A stretch of DNA of 18,283 bases. Origin: Blastomyces gilchristii SLH14081 (lineage: Eukaryota; Ascomycota; Eurotiomycetes; Onygenales; Ajellomycetaceae). The notes beneath the pieces were generated by a model, which saw only the letters and a program-made list of their open reading frames with translations, ran no database searches and had not been told where the DNA came from. Numbering within the stretch: position 1 is the first letter of the stretch; every line of letters starts with the position of its first letter. Location: contig NW_003101681.1 in NCBI RefSeq assembly GCF_000003855.2, positions 1,376,197 through 1,394,479 of the forward strand, given 5' to 3'. Below, in pieces: positions 6,827-16,639 of this stretch. The translations under genes were made by a program, and so were the position numbers.

Positions 6827-9800
6827 CTATATCTGGTTGATTTCCTTCTCTTCATATTCAGATAATTCTGAATTTAGCCATTTTCTTGTAGCTGCTTGAG
6901 TTTCTGATAGAAAGTCTATTAGGTATTTAATTCCTGTCTCAGTTGAGAATAAGAATCTCATATTTAATTGATTTAGATCATACTTCTCTTTCAATCTGGC
7001 TCTGAGACTATTGTATAATGCACAGTGTATTACAATATACTCAGGATTCTCATTTGTATTGCAGAATGAGCATTCTATTGAGTTAAATCTATCATCAAAT
7101 CTTTGTATATAAGATTTGAAATAGCCATGTCCTAGTTTCAGCTGTATTATAGATGAGAATATTTTCTTTTTACATTTAATTGAACAAGATTTCCACTTGG
7201 GTTTTGTTTCAAATCTTGAATAATGTATACTCTTCTTTTGTTTCTGCCAGCTTTCATTCCACTTGTCTAAACAAGATTCTTTTATTTTTCTCTTTATAAA
7301 AGATCAGGACACAATTTTTTGAATAGATCTGCTTAATTCTGCACTCTTTTTTACAGCTGAATCAGCCAATTCATTGTCATGAATATTCATATGAGCAGGA
7401 ACTTAGTGCAGATGAATTATCAGCTTTGATATTCTTCTCTTTTGAATTTTCAAAACAGAGTTTAAGATCAGTTTAAGATTCATTTAATTATTATGAATCT
7501 GATTATTTCTAAGTCTTTTTAAAGCAGCTTGACTATCAGAGAATATTCATATCTCTTTCAAACAATTTTCTCTTTTGTGAGATTTTATTTCAATGAGTTT
7601 GAAAGCTTTCACTATTGCAAATAGTTCAGCATCAAAGACTTCACATTCAGAGTCTAGATTTCAGAAATCTGAGATAAAATTGATATTATCTTCAGTATAA
7701 GCAATGCCTGCGCCTAATCTATTCAAGTTCTTATTTTTTGAGTCATCTGAATAAATCAGAATAGAGTCTTTTATATTGATTGTAGAAATTCTCTTCAAAT
7801 GCTGTTTATATTCTTTCTCTTTTGATAGTTCACTTATTTATAAGTCTATAAGAGATTCAAGCTTTTCTCTCCAGAGAGATAACTTCTCATGATCAATCTT
7901 TTCAATATTTAAAGAAGAAAATTGATTTTTAATCAGAGAGCATAGTCTGTACAGTTGAGAAGGCATTTTCTTTGAAGAATTATTTTCATTTCAATCAAGA
8001 AATCTATTTTAATCCAGTTCATTTCCAGAGTTAATTGATGAAAATGAAGAAGAGACTCTTTCTCTGATTATATGATTTAAGCTCATCTTTACAACTCTCA
8101 GAGCATAGTTCATACAGGCCTTTTCAAATCTAATAGCAGAAGAAGAAATCAAAGCTTCAATTTTCATTGCTTTAATAGGAGATGATTTGAATGCTTTCAG
8201 AATTCTTCTCAAGGCTCTGTTTTACAGACTTTGAAAGAGTTCAGTGAAATTCCCTTAATTATTTCATCAAACTTGAACTTCATAATCAGCTACTGATATA
8301 ATACAGGTTATATATAACTGTCTCATAGCCTGGAAGGATAGACTCCTCTCTGTATTTGATAGTCTGATTATGTTGTTCAATAGTCTTTCTGCCTTGACAG
8401 TTCTTTGTTGAATGTGATATTTAAAATTCAACTTGAAGTTTAACCATACTTCTAATCATTTAACATTTACACTGGGTTTAATCTCTCTATTTAAAAGAGT
8501 TAGAGATAGTTCTTTCTCATTGAATCTAGGAAAGAAATGAATTAACTCAGTTTTATTCATATTAAATTGAATTTAATTGATATCTGCTCTAACAAAGATT
8601 TTCTTTGCAGCTTCTTCAATTACTTTCAAATTCTCTTTGATAGTTTTTAAGCTGTAGACTAGACCAATATCATTTATATAACTTGAAGATCACACTATTC
8701 TCATATTTCTATTTTTGAATAGATATGCAGTGTATATTGTAAATAAAATGAGTGAGATTGAAGATCTCTATGATACTTCTATTTTTATCTCAGTCTTGTC
8801 TTATTTCATTTCATCAAAGAAGAGTTGTATACTTCTTTTAGATATAAAACAGTTAACTCATTTTATTAGAGAAAGTGGCAGTTTTAATATATTCAATGTC
8901 TGAATTAACTTTGACTTTGAAATATGATCAAATGCTTCTTTTATATCAATAAAAACTGCAGTTGAGATCAGACTCTCATGCTTTGCTATTTGAATATCAT
9001 GAATAACTGAGAGAACAGTGTCAATTACAGAACACTGTTTTCTATCTCTCATTTATTCACTGAATAAAAGAGAATCACCTATAGAGCTTATAAAAGATAG
9101 TTGAGTAGCTATTATCTTTTCTAAAACCTTTTCTAGGCAGTTCAATAGAGATATTACTCTATATGACTTAGAAATTGAAGTTTTTCTATTAGGTTTTGCA
9201 AGAATCACTTCAGTGGCTTCTCTCCAGCATTCAAAATAATATTCATTTTTCAAGAGATTGAAAAAGAGCTCAAAATATTCATTCTTTAAGTAGAAATGTG
9301 TATTTTGAATAATCAAGTGATTAATTGAATCAGGACCTGCAGCAGTTTTAACAGAACTTGAGAAGATAGCTGACTCTAATTCATCTTGTGTAAGATCAGG
9401 CCATTTTCAGTCATTTTCATCAATGTAGTTAAGAAGTGATATATTCTCTTCCTCTGAATCTGAATCTGAATCTGGTGAGTTCTGAAAGAGAATTCTCATA
9501 AAAGCTTGACATTTTTTCTCAAAAGAGTTTACTGTATATGATTTATTCTGAAACTCATATTCTAAGGCTGGAAGTTTTACTACACTTCTTGTTTTAGTAT
9601 AGTTAAAAGCTTTAAAAACTTTCTTTTCTTATGCTTCTTCAAGAAATTTATTTCAGCAGTCTGTTTTAGCTCTTTTAATATCTGAAAAATATTCATTTCT
9701 GACAGCTTTGAACTCTTCATCAGATATTATATCATTCTTTCAATCTCTTCTAGCAGTAGCTAATTCTTTCCTTTTAGATGAGATATTCTCATTTCATCAA

Positions 9801-10789
9801 GATTTTGAATACTTAGAAGATTTTCTCTTTGAAATATTATCTCTAACACTTGTTAGAATAATAGATGTAATAAGCTTCACTCTATTCTCAAGCATTTCAT
9901 TTAAGATATCTTGACCAGAATTCCAATATAGCTCATTCTGTCTTTCAGATTTTAACAGTTTTATACTTTCTTCAACTGCTTTTCAATCAGCTTTTTCAAA
10001 GTTATACTGATTAGAGAGAAGAGGATTTTCACTCATTTATTTTTCACTCAGTTCAATATCAAATTGAATAATCTCATGACCTGATTCTGATGTCTCATTT
10101 GAATTAATAAACCAGTTTACAAGTCTTCTTTTCATTAGATTTTGTGATATAAAGATTAGATCTATAATAGACTTCTGTTTCATATCTTTTCTAAAGAATG
10201 TTTGTTAATCAGACTTATTAATCAAATCTATTGAATGCTCAAAGATTCATTCAATCAGATTATCAGCTCTCACTGCTCTCTTGCATTCTGAATTTTATCA
10301 GAGATGATGTGTATTGAAGTCTCCTGTAATTATAGAGTTTCTTGATGAAGTTATGTTCAGAAATCCTCTATCAATTATTCAGATATTATTATATTCCTTC
10401 AATGACTTTTCATTATAGATATTTATGAGCTGTATAGTATCAAACTCATTTTCTTTATCTATAATATCACTCATCAGAATATCAGGGTCAGACATGATAT
10501 TAAATCTTAGATTAAATTAATATCTTGATCTCTTTCTTTCATAGATCACTACTCTTAACTTTATCTCAGACTTTTGAGATAAAAAGCAGTAGTAGCTTGA
10601 ATGAGAAATAACATATTTTTACTCAGCATCAAAATTCAGCTCCTGAAGCAGTATAAAATCAACTTTTTATTCAAATGCAATTTGAAGACAAGAATAAATA
10701 CAATTTGAGTTTCTATTCACATTATTTTGAATAAATATGATTTTTAAAGAGTTTTTAAACTTTTTTTGTTGTTTTTGTTGTATATTCAT
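6827..10789 (-). pseudogene. LINE ORF2: endonuclease, reverse transcriptase, RNase H, Cys-rich tail
   Basis: The ATG at 10789-10787 and the stop at 6829-6827 lie in one frame, 1320 codons apart, and every domain below is in that frame. The AP-type endonuclease has VDFILLQELNF (its catalytic Glu), GDFNTHHL (10324 on) followed by two stops where 'WW' is usual, and SGHEI in place of 'SDHxxI'. The reverse transcriptase has WREATEVILAKPNRK, SYRVISLLN, motif A FIDIKEAFD (about 8956-8930), and the catalytic box as YIND (8680-8669), so one of the two Asp is lost. RNase H has YSDDS (7753-7739), FDAELFAI, IFSDSQAAL and VPAHMNIHDNELAD; all four acidic positions are still present. A CxxC...H...C tail follows (CSFCNTNENPEYIVIHC, 7072 on). 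Premature stops occur mainly at expected Trp and Gln positions. It would copy RNA at a nicked target by target-primed reverse transcription; it is dead here. Confidence 0.92.
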
Positions 10790-10947
10790 ACTAAAAGAGA
10801 GTAGAGTAGAATCTAATCACTATTATCAGATAGTAGATTATAACTGTTCTGAAAAGTAGGAATCTCAACTGCTTGCATTATATCTAGTTTATCATCAGAG
10901 TCATTTCTCAATTCTCTAATCTTAACAGAAGTTTAAGAATTCAAATT

Positions 10948-12432
10948 CTATTTACATTTAGCTGGAGAATTGAAGTTTGAAGACTTAGATAGTTGAGAGT
11001 TTCTTCTTTTTGAGCTTGCAGTTGTGAGTTTACTGGCTTGACTATTCTCTTCAGTTCTAGATTTACTCTGAGCTTCATCTTTTCTCCAGTTCTTTTGAGT
11101 TCTTGAAGCAAACATATATTCTTTTGAGCTAGATACATGTTTTTCTTTACAATTAGAGCATTTAAGCAGAGTGTGTTGATATATTTCATCTCTTTTTAAG
11201 CATGTTTCACATTTATGCTCACTAGTTTTGTGATCTCTGACACAGAATGCACATTTTGAGTCTCTGAAACAGAAGATTGCAAAGTATTCATATCTTTGAC
11301 AGTTTGAACACTGTGTTTGAGCTTTGAGATTCATTCTTGAGTCTTTGTATTCATGAACTCTCATTTTCAAATCTGCTACTCTTACTTCAGAGATCTTTGA
11401 CTGTTCAATTGTCTTTATATATACTAGAACAGAGGCATTTCTTCTGCTTTGTCTGAACTCAATTGAATTTAGTTATACAGGCTCTTTTCTCAGTTGAATA
11501 GAGTTATATTCTTCTAATTCATTTTTAAGAAGTAGCATTTCTTCTTCACAGTCAAAAATTTCAACTGAAATATCATGAAGAATGAATTTGTCTCACTTTT
11601 CATCTCTCTCAGATAGAATTATTATGTTTAACAAAGACTCTACTGCTAATTTTCAGAGATTCTCATTCTGAATAAGGAATTTTGCACTGAATTCAGGCAT
11701 TGTGATCAGAATGATGGAGTTTTTAAAGAAGAATGACTCAATTGAAGCTATAACTGATTTTTGAACTTCAATATCAGTCATTAACTGAGAAAAGAACTGC
11801 TGATTGATTTCATTTCTAATTCTGAAAATGAGATTTGAGTTTAGCTTATTTCTCTGCAATATATCCTGATTTGAGACTTTGAGAATAAGTCTTCTATTTC
11901 TGAAGATTTGAAGATTTTTCTCTTTTTACATTTTTTTCTTCACTCTTCTATCACTAGAAGTATGAGCAGTATTCTTCTCAGTTTTCTCAGAATTTTGAGC
12001 AGGTTTTGAGATAGCAGATTTAGAGACAGCAGATTTAGAGACAGCAGATTCAGCTGCTTAAGCATATGTTTTCTTCTGATTTAAAGAAGAAGAAGAAGAA
12101 GAAGTAGAAAAGAAAGAAGAGCAAACTGAAGAGTCAGTGATTGTATTAGAAATTTTCAAAGTTTTTTGAACTGTGTTTGAAATTCCAAGTTTGAACTTGA
12201 TCACTTCCTGTAGTTGTCTAGCCTGAGCATGAAGAATTAACAGAACTTCTTCATTCATCTCACTCAGACACTGCTTTTCAAGAATTTTACTTGCTTTTTC
12301 AAGTTCCTGTATTTCAAGAACTTATTATTTCTCTATTTCTTCTTTCTTTCTTCTCTTCAGAATTTCAATCTCAGGAATAGTATTTGAGAAAGCATCTTTT
12401 TTCACATGAACTGAGTGTACTTTTGAACTCAT
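10948..12432 (-). pseudogene. LINE ORF1: gag-like RNA-binding protein with three zinc knuckles
   Basis: The ATG at 12432-12430 opens a 494-codon frame ending at 10948, close to the size known for Tad-type ORF1. The N-terminal part is charged and probably coiled-coil (LEKASKILEKQ, EVLLILHAQARQLQEVIKF). It is followed by Ser-rich runs and a three-times repeated SAVSK-type pentapeptide. The C-terminal half carries three knuckles: CSNCQRYEYFAIFC (11310-11269; normally CxxCxxxGHxxxxC, with Gly to Glu and His to Tyr), CAFCVRDHKTSEHKC, and CSNCKEKHVSSSKEY (11160-11116, last Cys to Tyr). A basic Ser/Lys tail ends the protein. In-frame stops include a double TAA in the first 40 codons, one at 12060-12058 and others before 11859, but the frame is never shifted. 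ORF1 proteins coat element RNA. This copy is inactive, although the last 140 codons are open. Confidence 0.88.
12008..12052 (-). repeat. 15-bp tandem repeat x3 inside ORF1
   Basis: gagatagcagattta, gagacagcagattta and gagacagcagattca follow one another without spacing, in frame with ORF1. On the - strand they encode a Ala-Val/Ile-Ser-Lys-Ser type pentapeptide three times. This is a flexible linker between the coiled-coil and RNA-binding parts. Confidence 0.8.
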
Positions 12433-12445
12433 TATTCTTACTCAA

Positions 12446-12569
12446 TGAAAAGTTGATCAGACTAATTCAATTGAGATATTTATTAAACTCTTTTAAATTG
12501 AAAAGTTGATCAGACTGTTTTAATTAAGAGGTTTCTAAGTCTGTTTTCAATTGAAAAGTTAATCAGACT
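12446..12569 (-). repeat. Three copies of an 18-bp motif, period 53 bp, in LINE 5' UTR
   Basis: tgaaaagttgatcagact occurs at 12446-12463, 12499-12516 and (with g to a) 12552-12569, exactly 53 bp apart each time. It lies just upstream of the ORF1 ATG. Tandem units in LINE 5' regions often belong to the internal promoter, but that role is only inferred here. Confidence 0.75.
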
Positions 12570-13430
12570 ATTTCAAAAGAAGAATAACAGACTTTTGTAT
12601 ATAAAACACCTGATTTTTTTCACACTAGTTCAGTAACTAGGTTAGATTTTTGAAGAGAATCTAATAAACTAAAATTGATTTTTAAGATAAATTAATAAAA
12701 TCTTTACAATCTCTTTCTTAAGATACAGTGAGAAAAAGTATGATATCAATTGATAGTAAATCAGATAATATGACAGTTTTTGAGAGAAAAACTGACAAAA
12801 AATAAATCAATTTTTTGCAGAGAAATTGATTAAAACTATTCAATTTTATTCTAAATTATTCAATTCTTCTCACACAACAAGTATACAACTCAAATCAGTT
12901 AATAAAGAGTGTAAAAAAGAATTAAGTATTAATGAAAGCTCTTCAGTCACTGAAAAAGTAATTCTTACTTAAAAGAATATGAAATTATGACAGAAAACAA
13001 CTCTGTTTTTAATTCTTTGTAAGAATATTGTGTAAAACTCAGAGAAAAACACCTTACTTTTTCAAGAGAAGTAAAAAATTATTTCTAAAATCTTTTTTTT
13101 GCATTAACTGCTGCAGAAGAATGAGATAGAAACTGTTAAAATATGCACTACTGTATATCTTCTATCAAGACTTTCCCTCTTCAGAGTCTTGATATTATAG
13201 AGAATATAAGTCTGTTTCTATATAATAATGTAAATATTGTCAGCAAGATGTAGAGGAACTGGTTATTTATATCTCAAAATAGAAGACTTTGTCAATGATT
13301 ATATCAATATAGAGTTAATTCTTAAATTCAATAGAAATCTAGTGTTGCTGTTCTCAATCTCTTGCAGAATCTATTGAATATTGAGGTATTAAAACTAGAT
13401 TTAATATATCTCACTGTGCAGGGATCAAAG
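12570..13430 (-). other. AT-rich, mutated part of the LINE 5' UTR
   Basis: No reading frame of note. Two adjacent hairpins are visible: CAGTTTTT/AAAAACTG (12774-12794, 5-nt loop) and AATCAATTT/AAATTGATT (12805-12831, 9-nt loop). CpG is nearly absent, as in the ORFs. The sequence grades into the GC-rich part near 13430. Confidence 0.55.
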
Positions 13431-14085
13431 GCTCAGTCAGACCTTGAGGTATACTGATTTTATAGTTGTCATGTCTGCCGATTATGTATTGAGTACAGTT
13501 GCTGAGGTATCTTTTTGTACTTTTCTGTCGGGGATGGGCCAGATTGAGAGGGGTGGTACGAGGGTGAGACTTGGCGTTGATGTCTAGATACACTGAAGAC
13601 AGACCGCGGAGGTTGCACTTCAGAAGTGGCCGAGGTATCTTTTTGTATTTTTCTGCCGGGGATGGGCCAGATTAGGAAGGGCGGTACGAGGGTGAGACTT
13701 GGTGTTGGTGTTTTGGAACATCAAAGATGGACAGGGTTTTCGCGGAGGTCGCTCCTCAGATATCTCCACAACTACAGATCGGGGATCTTCCAAAATCGAG
13801 AAGATTGGTGCATATGGCTAGGTCTCTTCACCTTACAATTTGTATGGCACTTTGGCCCGGGGTTGTGGTGTGGTAGGGGAGAACAGGGGATAATCCCACA
13901 CAGGAGTTTCGAACAACGTCCGGTTCACGTTTGGCTGGATAACTCCACCACCACACAGGGTATGCGGTCGGCGATGGGGTCAGAATGCTCGTATGATCGA
14001 GGGCTTTTCGATGGATCTATCGGCGGGTTCTTATTCGAAAAATCGAGCGAGTTCGTGGTGATGCTGATTGAGACTGGAGTTTTTC
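13431..14085 (-). other. GC-rich, largely unmutated 5' end of the LINE
   Basis: About 650 bp with frequent CpG, GG and CC, in sharp contrast to everything around it. The upper edge (14085/14086) coincides with the target-site duplication of the LINE, which makes this the 5' end of that element and not host DNA. A 177-codon + strand frame (13626-14159) runs across it, but it resembles nothing I know, is antisense to the element and continues 25 codons past the element border. I regard it as fortuitous. I recognise no protein motif on the - strand. Confidence 0.6.
13504..13759 (-). repeat. 128-bp tandem duplication in the GC-rich LINE 5' region
   Basis: The 80 bp at 13504-13583 recur at 13632-13711, and the unit also includes a shared cgcggaggt block near its end (13605 and 13741). 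The 80-bp cores differ at 8 sites, and all 8 are transitions. This suggests mild C-to-T type mutation even in this spared region, rather than ordinary drift. Confidence 0.85.
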
Positions 14086-14098
14086 GTAAGTATTACTT
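14086..14098. repeat. Target-site duplication of the LINE, 5' side
   Basis: gtaagtattactt is identical to 6442-6454. GC-rich element DNA ends at 14085 and CpG-free AT-rich DNA starts right here. Confidence 0.75.
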
Positions 14099-14880
14099 CA
14101 CAAGAAGATATTATATCAGTTCTGATAAGAAGCTCAGATACTTAAGTAGTACAGAGTAAGAGTCTCAGAGCTTTAAGTGTTAATAAATTCTGTCAAGACT
14201 GAAGAGATCTCTCTTGCTTATCTGTAAAAGAAGATAAAAGTGTGAATCTCTGAGATGAAAAAACACCTCAGAATGACCAGCTCTAAAAAGAAGAAATTAA
14301 CTAATACTGCTGTTAAAAGCATTATAAAGACTAATTACTGATTAAAGAGAATCTCACTTCAATTGAAGCAGATGACTGAGATACTTTATAAATTAATAAG
14401 TTAACACTTTATATATCTCTCATGCTCTTCTGCAGCACTGCAGTGCTAACTTCTCAGCAGATAAAGATACTGATACTGAAGACTTCAATGATAAAGAATG
14501 AGTCTAATAAGAGTGAGATTATTAATAAGTACACTCTGATCTCTCTTTTTACTTTTTCTATGAGCTGTAACTCTATTAGAATAGCAGTAATCTGCAGATT
14601 GATAATATTAATCTTATTAATTTTAAATATTTCTTTCTCTTAATCACTTCAGAAATTTTACACTTATGTAGTCTCATTAAACTTCTAAAAAACTCTTTAA
14701 GAGAAAATAGAAGAAGAGTACTACAGAGTTCATAAGACATCAGCTCATCACTGTAAGATTATCTTTAAAAAATTCTTTAAGAAAAATAAGAAGTCTTAAA
14801 CAGTATTTCTTACTTAATATCTCTGATATGTAACAGAGTGATCTCTACTAATTATCTCATAGCTTACAATCTCTTTCTCA
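14099..14880. other. Unassigned AT-rich, degraded DNA downstream of gypsy A
   Basis: No recognisable domain. Open frames such as 14422-14643 (+) have no similarity I can name and look fortuitous. A motif of about 29 bp (14685-14713) recurs imperfectly 80 bp further on (14763-14793). By position this may be the 3' untranslated region and LTR of the right gypsy A copy, broken by the LINE insertion at 14098. Confidence 0.45.
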
Positions 14881-16240
14881 GTATTTTTCAAATACTTAAG
14901 TGATTCTTATAAATTCTCTGATAATAAATAATCTTCTTATTTAATAAGGTATTGAAGCTTACTGTAATACATTCACTTATTCAATATTTTCTTCATAAGA
15001 TATTCAGTATCATTCTCAATCTTGATATTATTTAACTGAGATGACTCTGTCTCAGAGTATTACTTATAAAGCTTCAAATAGAAAATATGAAAAATAGAAT
15101 GAATTATTTTCAATTCTGAGATTAATTTTAACTTATATATCTGCTTATTTATCACTCTTATTACTAAGAAAGATTCTAGTCACTACTTACTGAGCTTCTT
15201 ATATAATCTTATTATCTTGATATTCTTTGCTGAAAGAAGCACTTAATTCTCTATTAAGAACTTTATTAAAAGATGTTTTCAATTATAGTATTCTATCTAC
15301 TACTTCTGAATAAAATAAATGCTTTTCAGTGTCTTCTTATAAATTTTATTTAAAAGTTTCAATCTTGCTTTTACTTCTAATACTGAGAAGTACTCTATTC
15401 TCTGTATCTATTTAACATTCTGACTATCTATTTCTCTCTTTGAAATGTTATTTACAATGTTACTGAGTAATAAAGAATTATATTCATAATAGACATAGAA
15501 AGAAGATACTTTTAAAATTACATTCTTTGTATTATTATATATGAATTCAGTGATTAGAAGATGTTTGAGTCAATTATTTTAATAATATAAATAGAATACT
15601 TAAAGATGCTGTTCTAATGTCTGATTCTGATATTCAGTCTGATTATCTATCTGCAGATGAAATACAGTGCTGAGAAGATGTCTTATTATAATATGATAGT
15701 AAAAAGCTGATCAGTATTTACTGATGAAGAGAAATTCTTAATCTATTATTAACAATTTCAGAGCACTGTGATTATAAATAATGATATCTAAAAACAGATC
15801 AGTTAATTCAGAGGCTTTAATTTTTTATAAATAGAGATATATTTAGTCATCTTTATAAAGTAGTTAATAATGACTAAAATTAAGTTATATTCTTTGACTC
15901 TTGTTGCCTTCAGCAGATCAACTATGAAATTTATTAATAGATTCTATTATAAGTTCTTTGAAACAGGCAGTAATATCAACTCACTGTATTACTTATACTA
16001 TAGAATCTTTATTCTTTAACAGATATTATAAGTCTTAATATACTCTTTAATATCTATCTGAAGCTTGTCTTAAATATATTTATATTTTAAAAGCTCTTCA
16101 GTCTTCTCTAATCTGAAGTGTTCAGTATGAGAATTATTATAATGAATTCTTAATAACTTCTAATACACTGCTCTGCTATAAGAGATAAAGACTGAATTAT
16201 TTAGCAGTAGAAGTTCACATTCTTCTAGTTATCAGTGACT
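14870..16240 (-). pseudogene. Gypsy A pol, right copy: integrase and chromodomain
   Basis: The zinc-finger region is readable from about 16140. The core begins INFIVDLL (15934 on), with the first catalytic Asp changed to Asn, and continues EYNLILVIINYFIKM. A homopolymer A7 to A6 deletion just after this, compared with the left copy, shifts the frame by one. The block FHLQIDNQTEYQNQTLEQ (about 15655-15600, 'FHPQTDGQTERQNQTLEQ') and its catalytic Glu (15635-15633) follow in the new frame. The C-terminus has LKIIHSIFHIFYLKLYK (about 15110-15060, 'lkIHPVFHvSyLkPYk'). The chromodomain (15010-14885) reads EYLMKKILNK, then KLQYLIK-stop-EDY, then ENL-stop-ESLKYL, matching 'EYeVeeILdkR..KLQYLVKWkgY...eNTWEPlkyL'. 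All missing Trp are stops. The copy carries both substitutions and at least two indels, so it may be older than the LINE. Confidence 0.87.
15219..16238 (-). repeat. Right arm of large inverted repeat (pairs with 1420-2437)
   Basis: This is the gypsy A integrase segment. Differences from the left arm include tgtcaaag/tgttaaag, tctgtag/tctatag, ttcttata/ttctcata and ttttaaag/tttcaaag. These are CA/TA or TG/TA alternatives, the usual signature of fungal RIP. Confidence 0.8.
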
Positions 16241-16639
16241 TAATTTCTTAGCAGTACTGCTCTGCTCAGAGTCTGTCTCTTTCAAGTATAAATCAGACTC
16301 TTTCTTCTTCAACTTCTGAATTCAAGCTGTAATAGAGATATCTCTCTACTGTAACTTATCAATAAATTCTAAAAGTAGTCAGATTAAAAGATTGTAGACT
16401 GTTTCATTCTTTATTAATTCAATGATAGTAAGATATAATATAAGAAGCTTATAATCTTCAGTGTCAGTTCTCTACAGAGACTCAGATTTTCTTTCATCTT
16501 CTATACTGAGTCATACAGCTGTCTTATCAGTGTCATTTTCAAGCTTCAGAGAATCTTAACTCTCTGCAGTCAGCTTCTTCTACAGTGATGACAGAGATTC
16601 TTTTATAGAATTCTTCTTCTTATTAATAATATTATAATC

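Larger units (their letters stand above)
6455..14085 (-). mobile_element. Full-length Tad1-like LINE (non-LTR retrotransposon), RIP-degraded
   Basis: In element order, from 14085 downward: a GC-rich 5' region with a tandem repeat (14085-13431), an AT-rich 5' untranslated region (to 12433), ORF1 (12432-10948), a 158-bp spacer, ORF2 (10789-6827), a 3' untranslated region and the (TTA)6 tail. It is flanked by a 13-bp target-site duplication. The length of about 7.6 kb and two-ORF plan with zinc-knuckle ORF1 and endonuclease-RT-RNase H ORF2 match Tad1-clade elements of filamentous fungi. Both ORFs stay in single frames along their whole length, yet contain dozens of stops. The element arrived complete and was then destroyed by point mutation. 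Confidence 0.85.

Noticed and set aside
9708..9914. 68-codon + strand frame opposite ORF2
   Set aside because: It is the shadow of LINE ORF2 between the endonuclease and RT domains, whose - strand reading is supported by motifs.
13411..13593. 60-codon - strand frame in the LINE 5' region
   Set aside because: It overlaps the tandem repeat, whose second copy reads into a stop in the same register. There is no family resemblance, and it lies upstream of the real ORF1.
13626..14159. 177-codon + strand open frame in the GC-rich region
   Set aside because: It has no recognisable motif, is antisense to the LINE, covers the tandem repeat, and crosses the LINE border and target-site duplication into unrelated AT-rich DNA. 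A low stop density is expected in a GC-rich patch.
14422..14643. 73-codon + strand frame
   Set aside because: Hydrophobic, AT-driven composition (Ile/Leu/Ser) in degraded DNA, with no motif and no neighbours that make sense.
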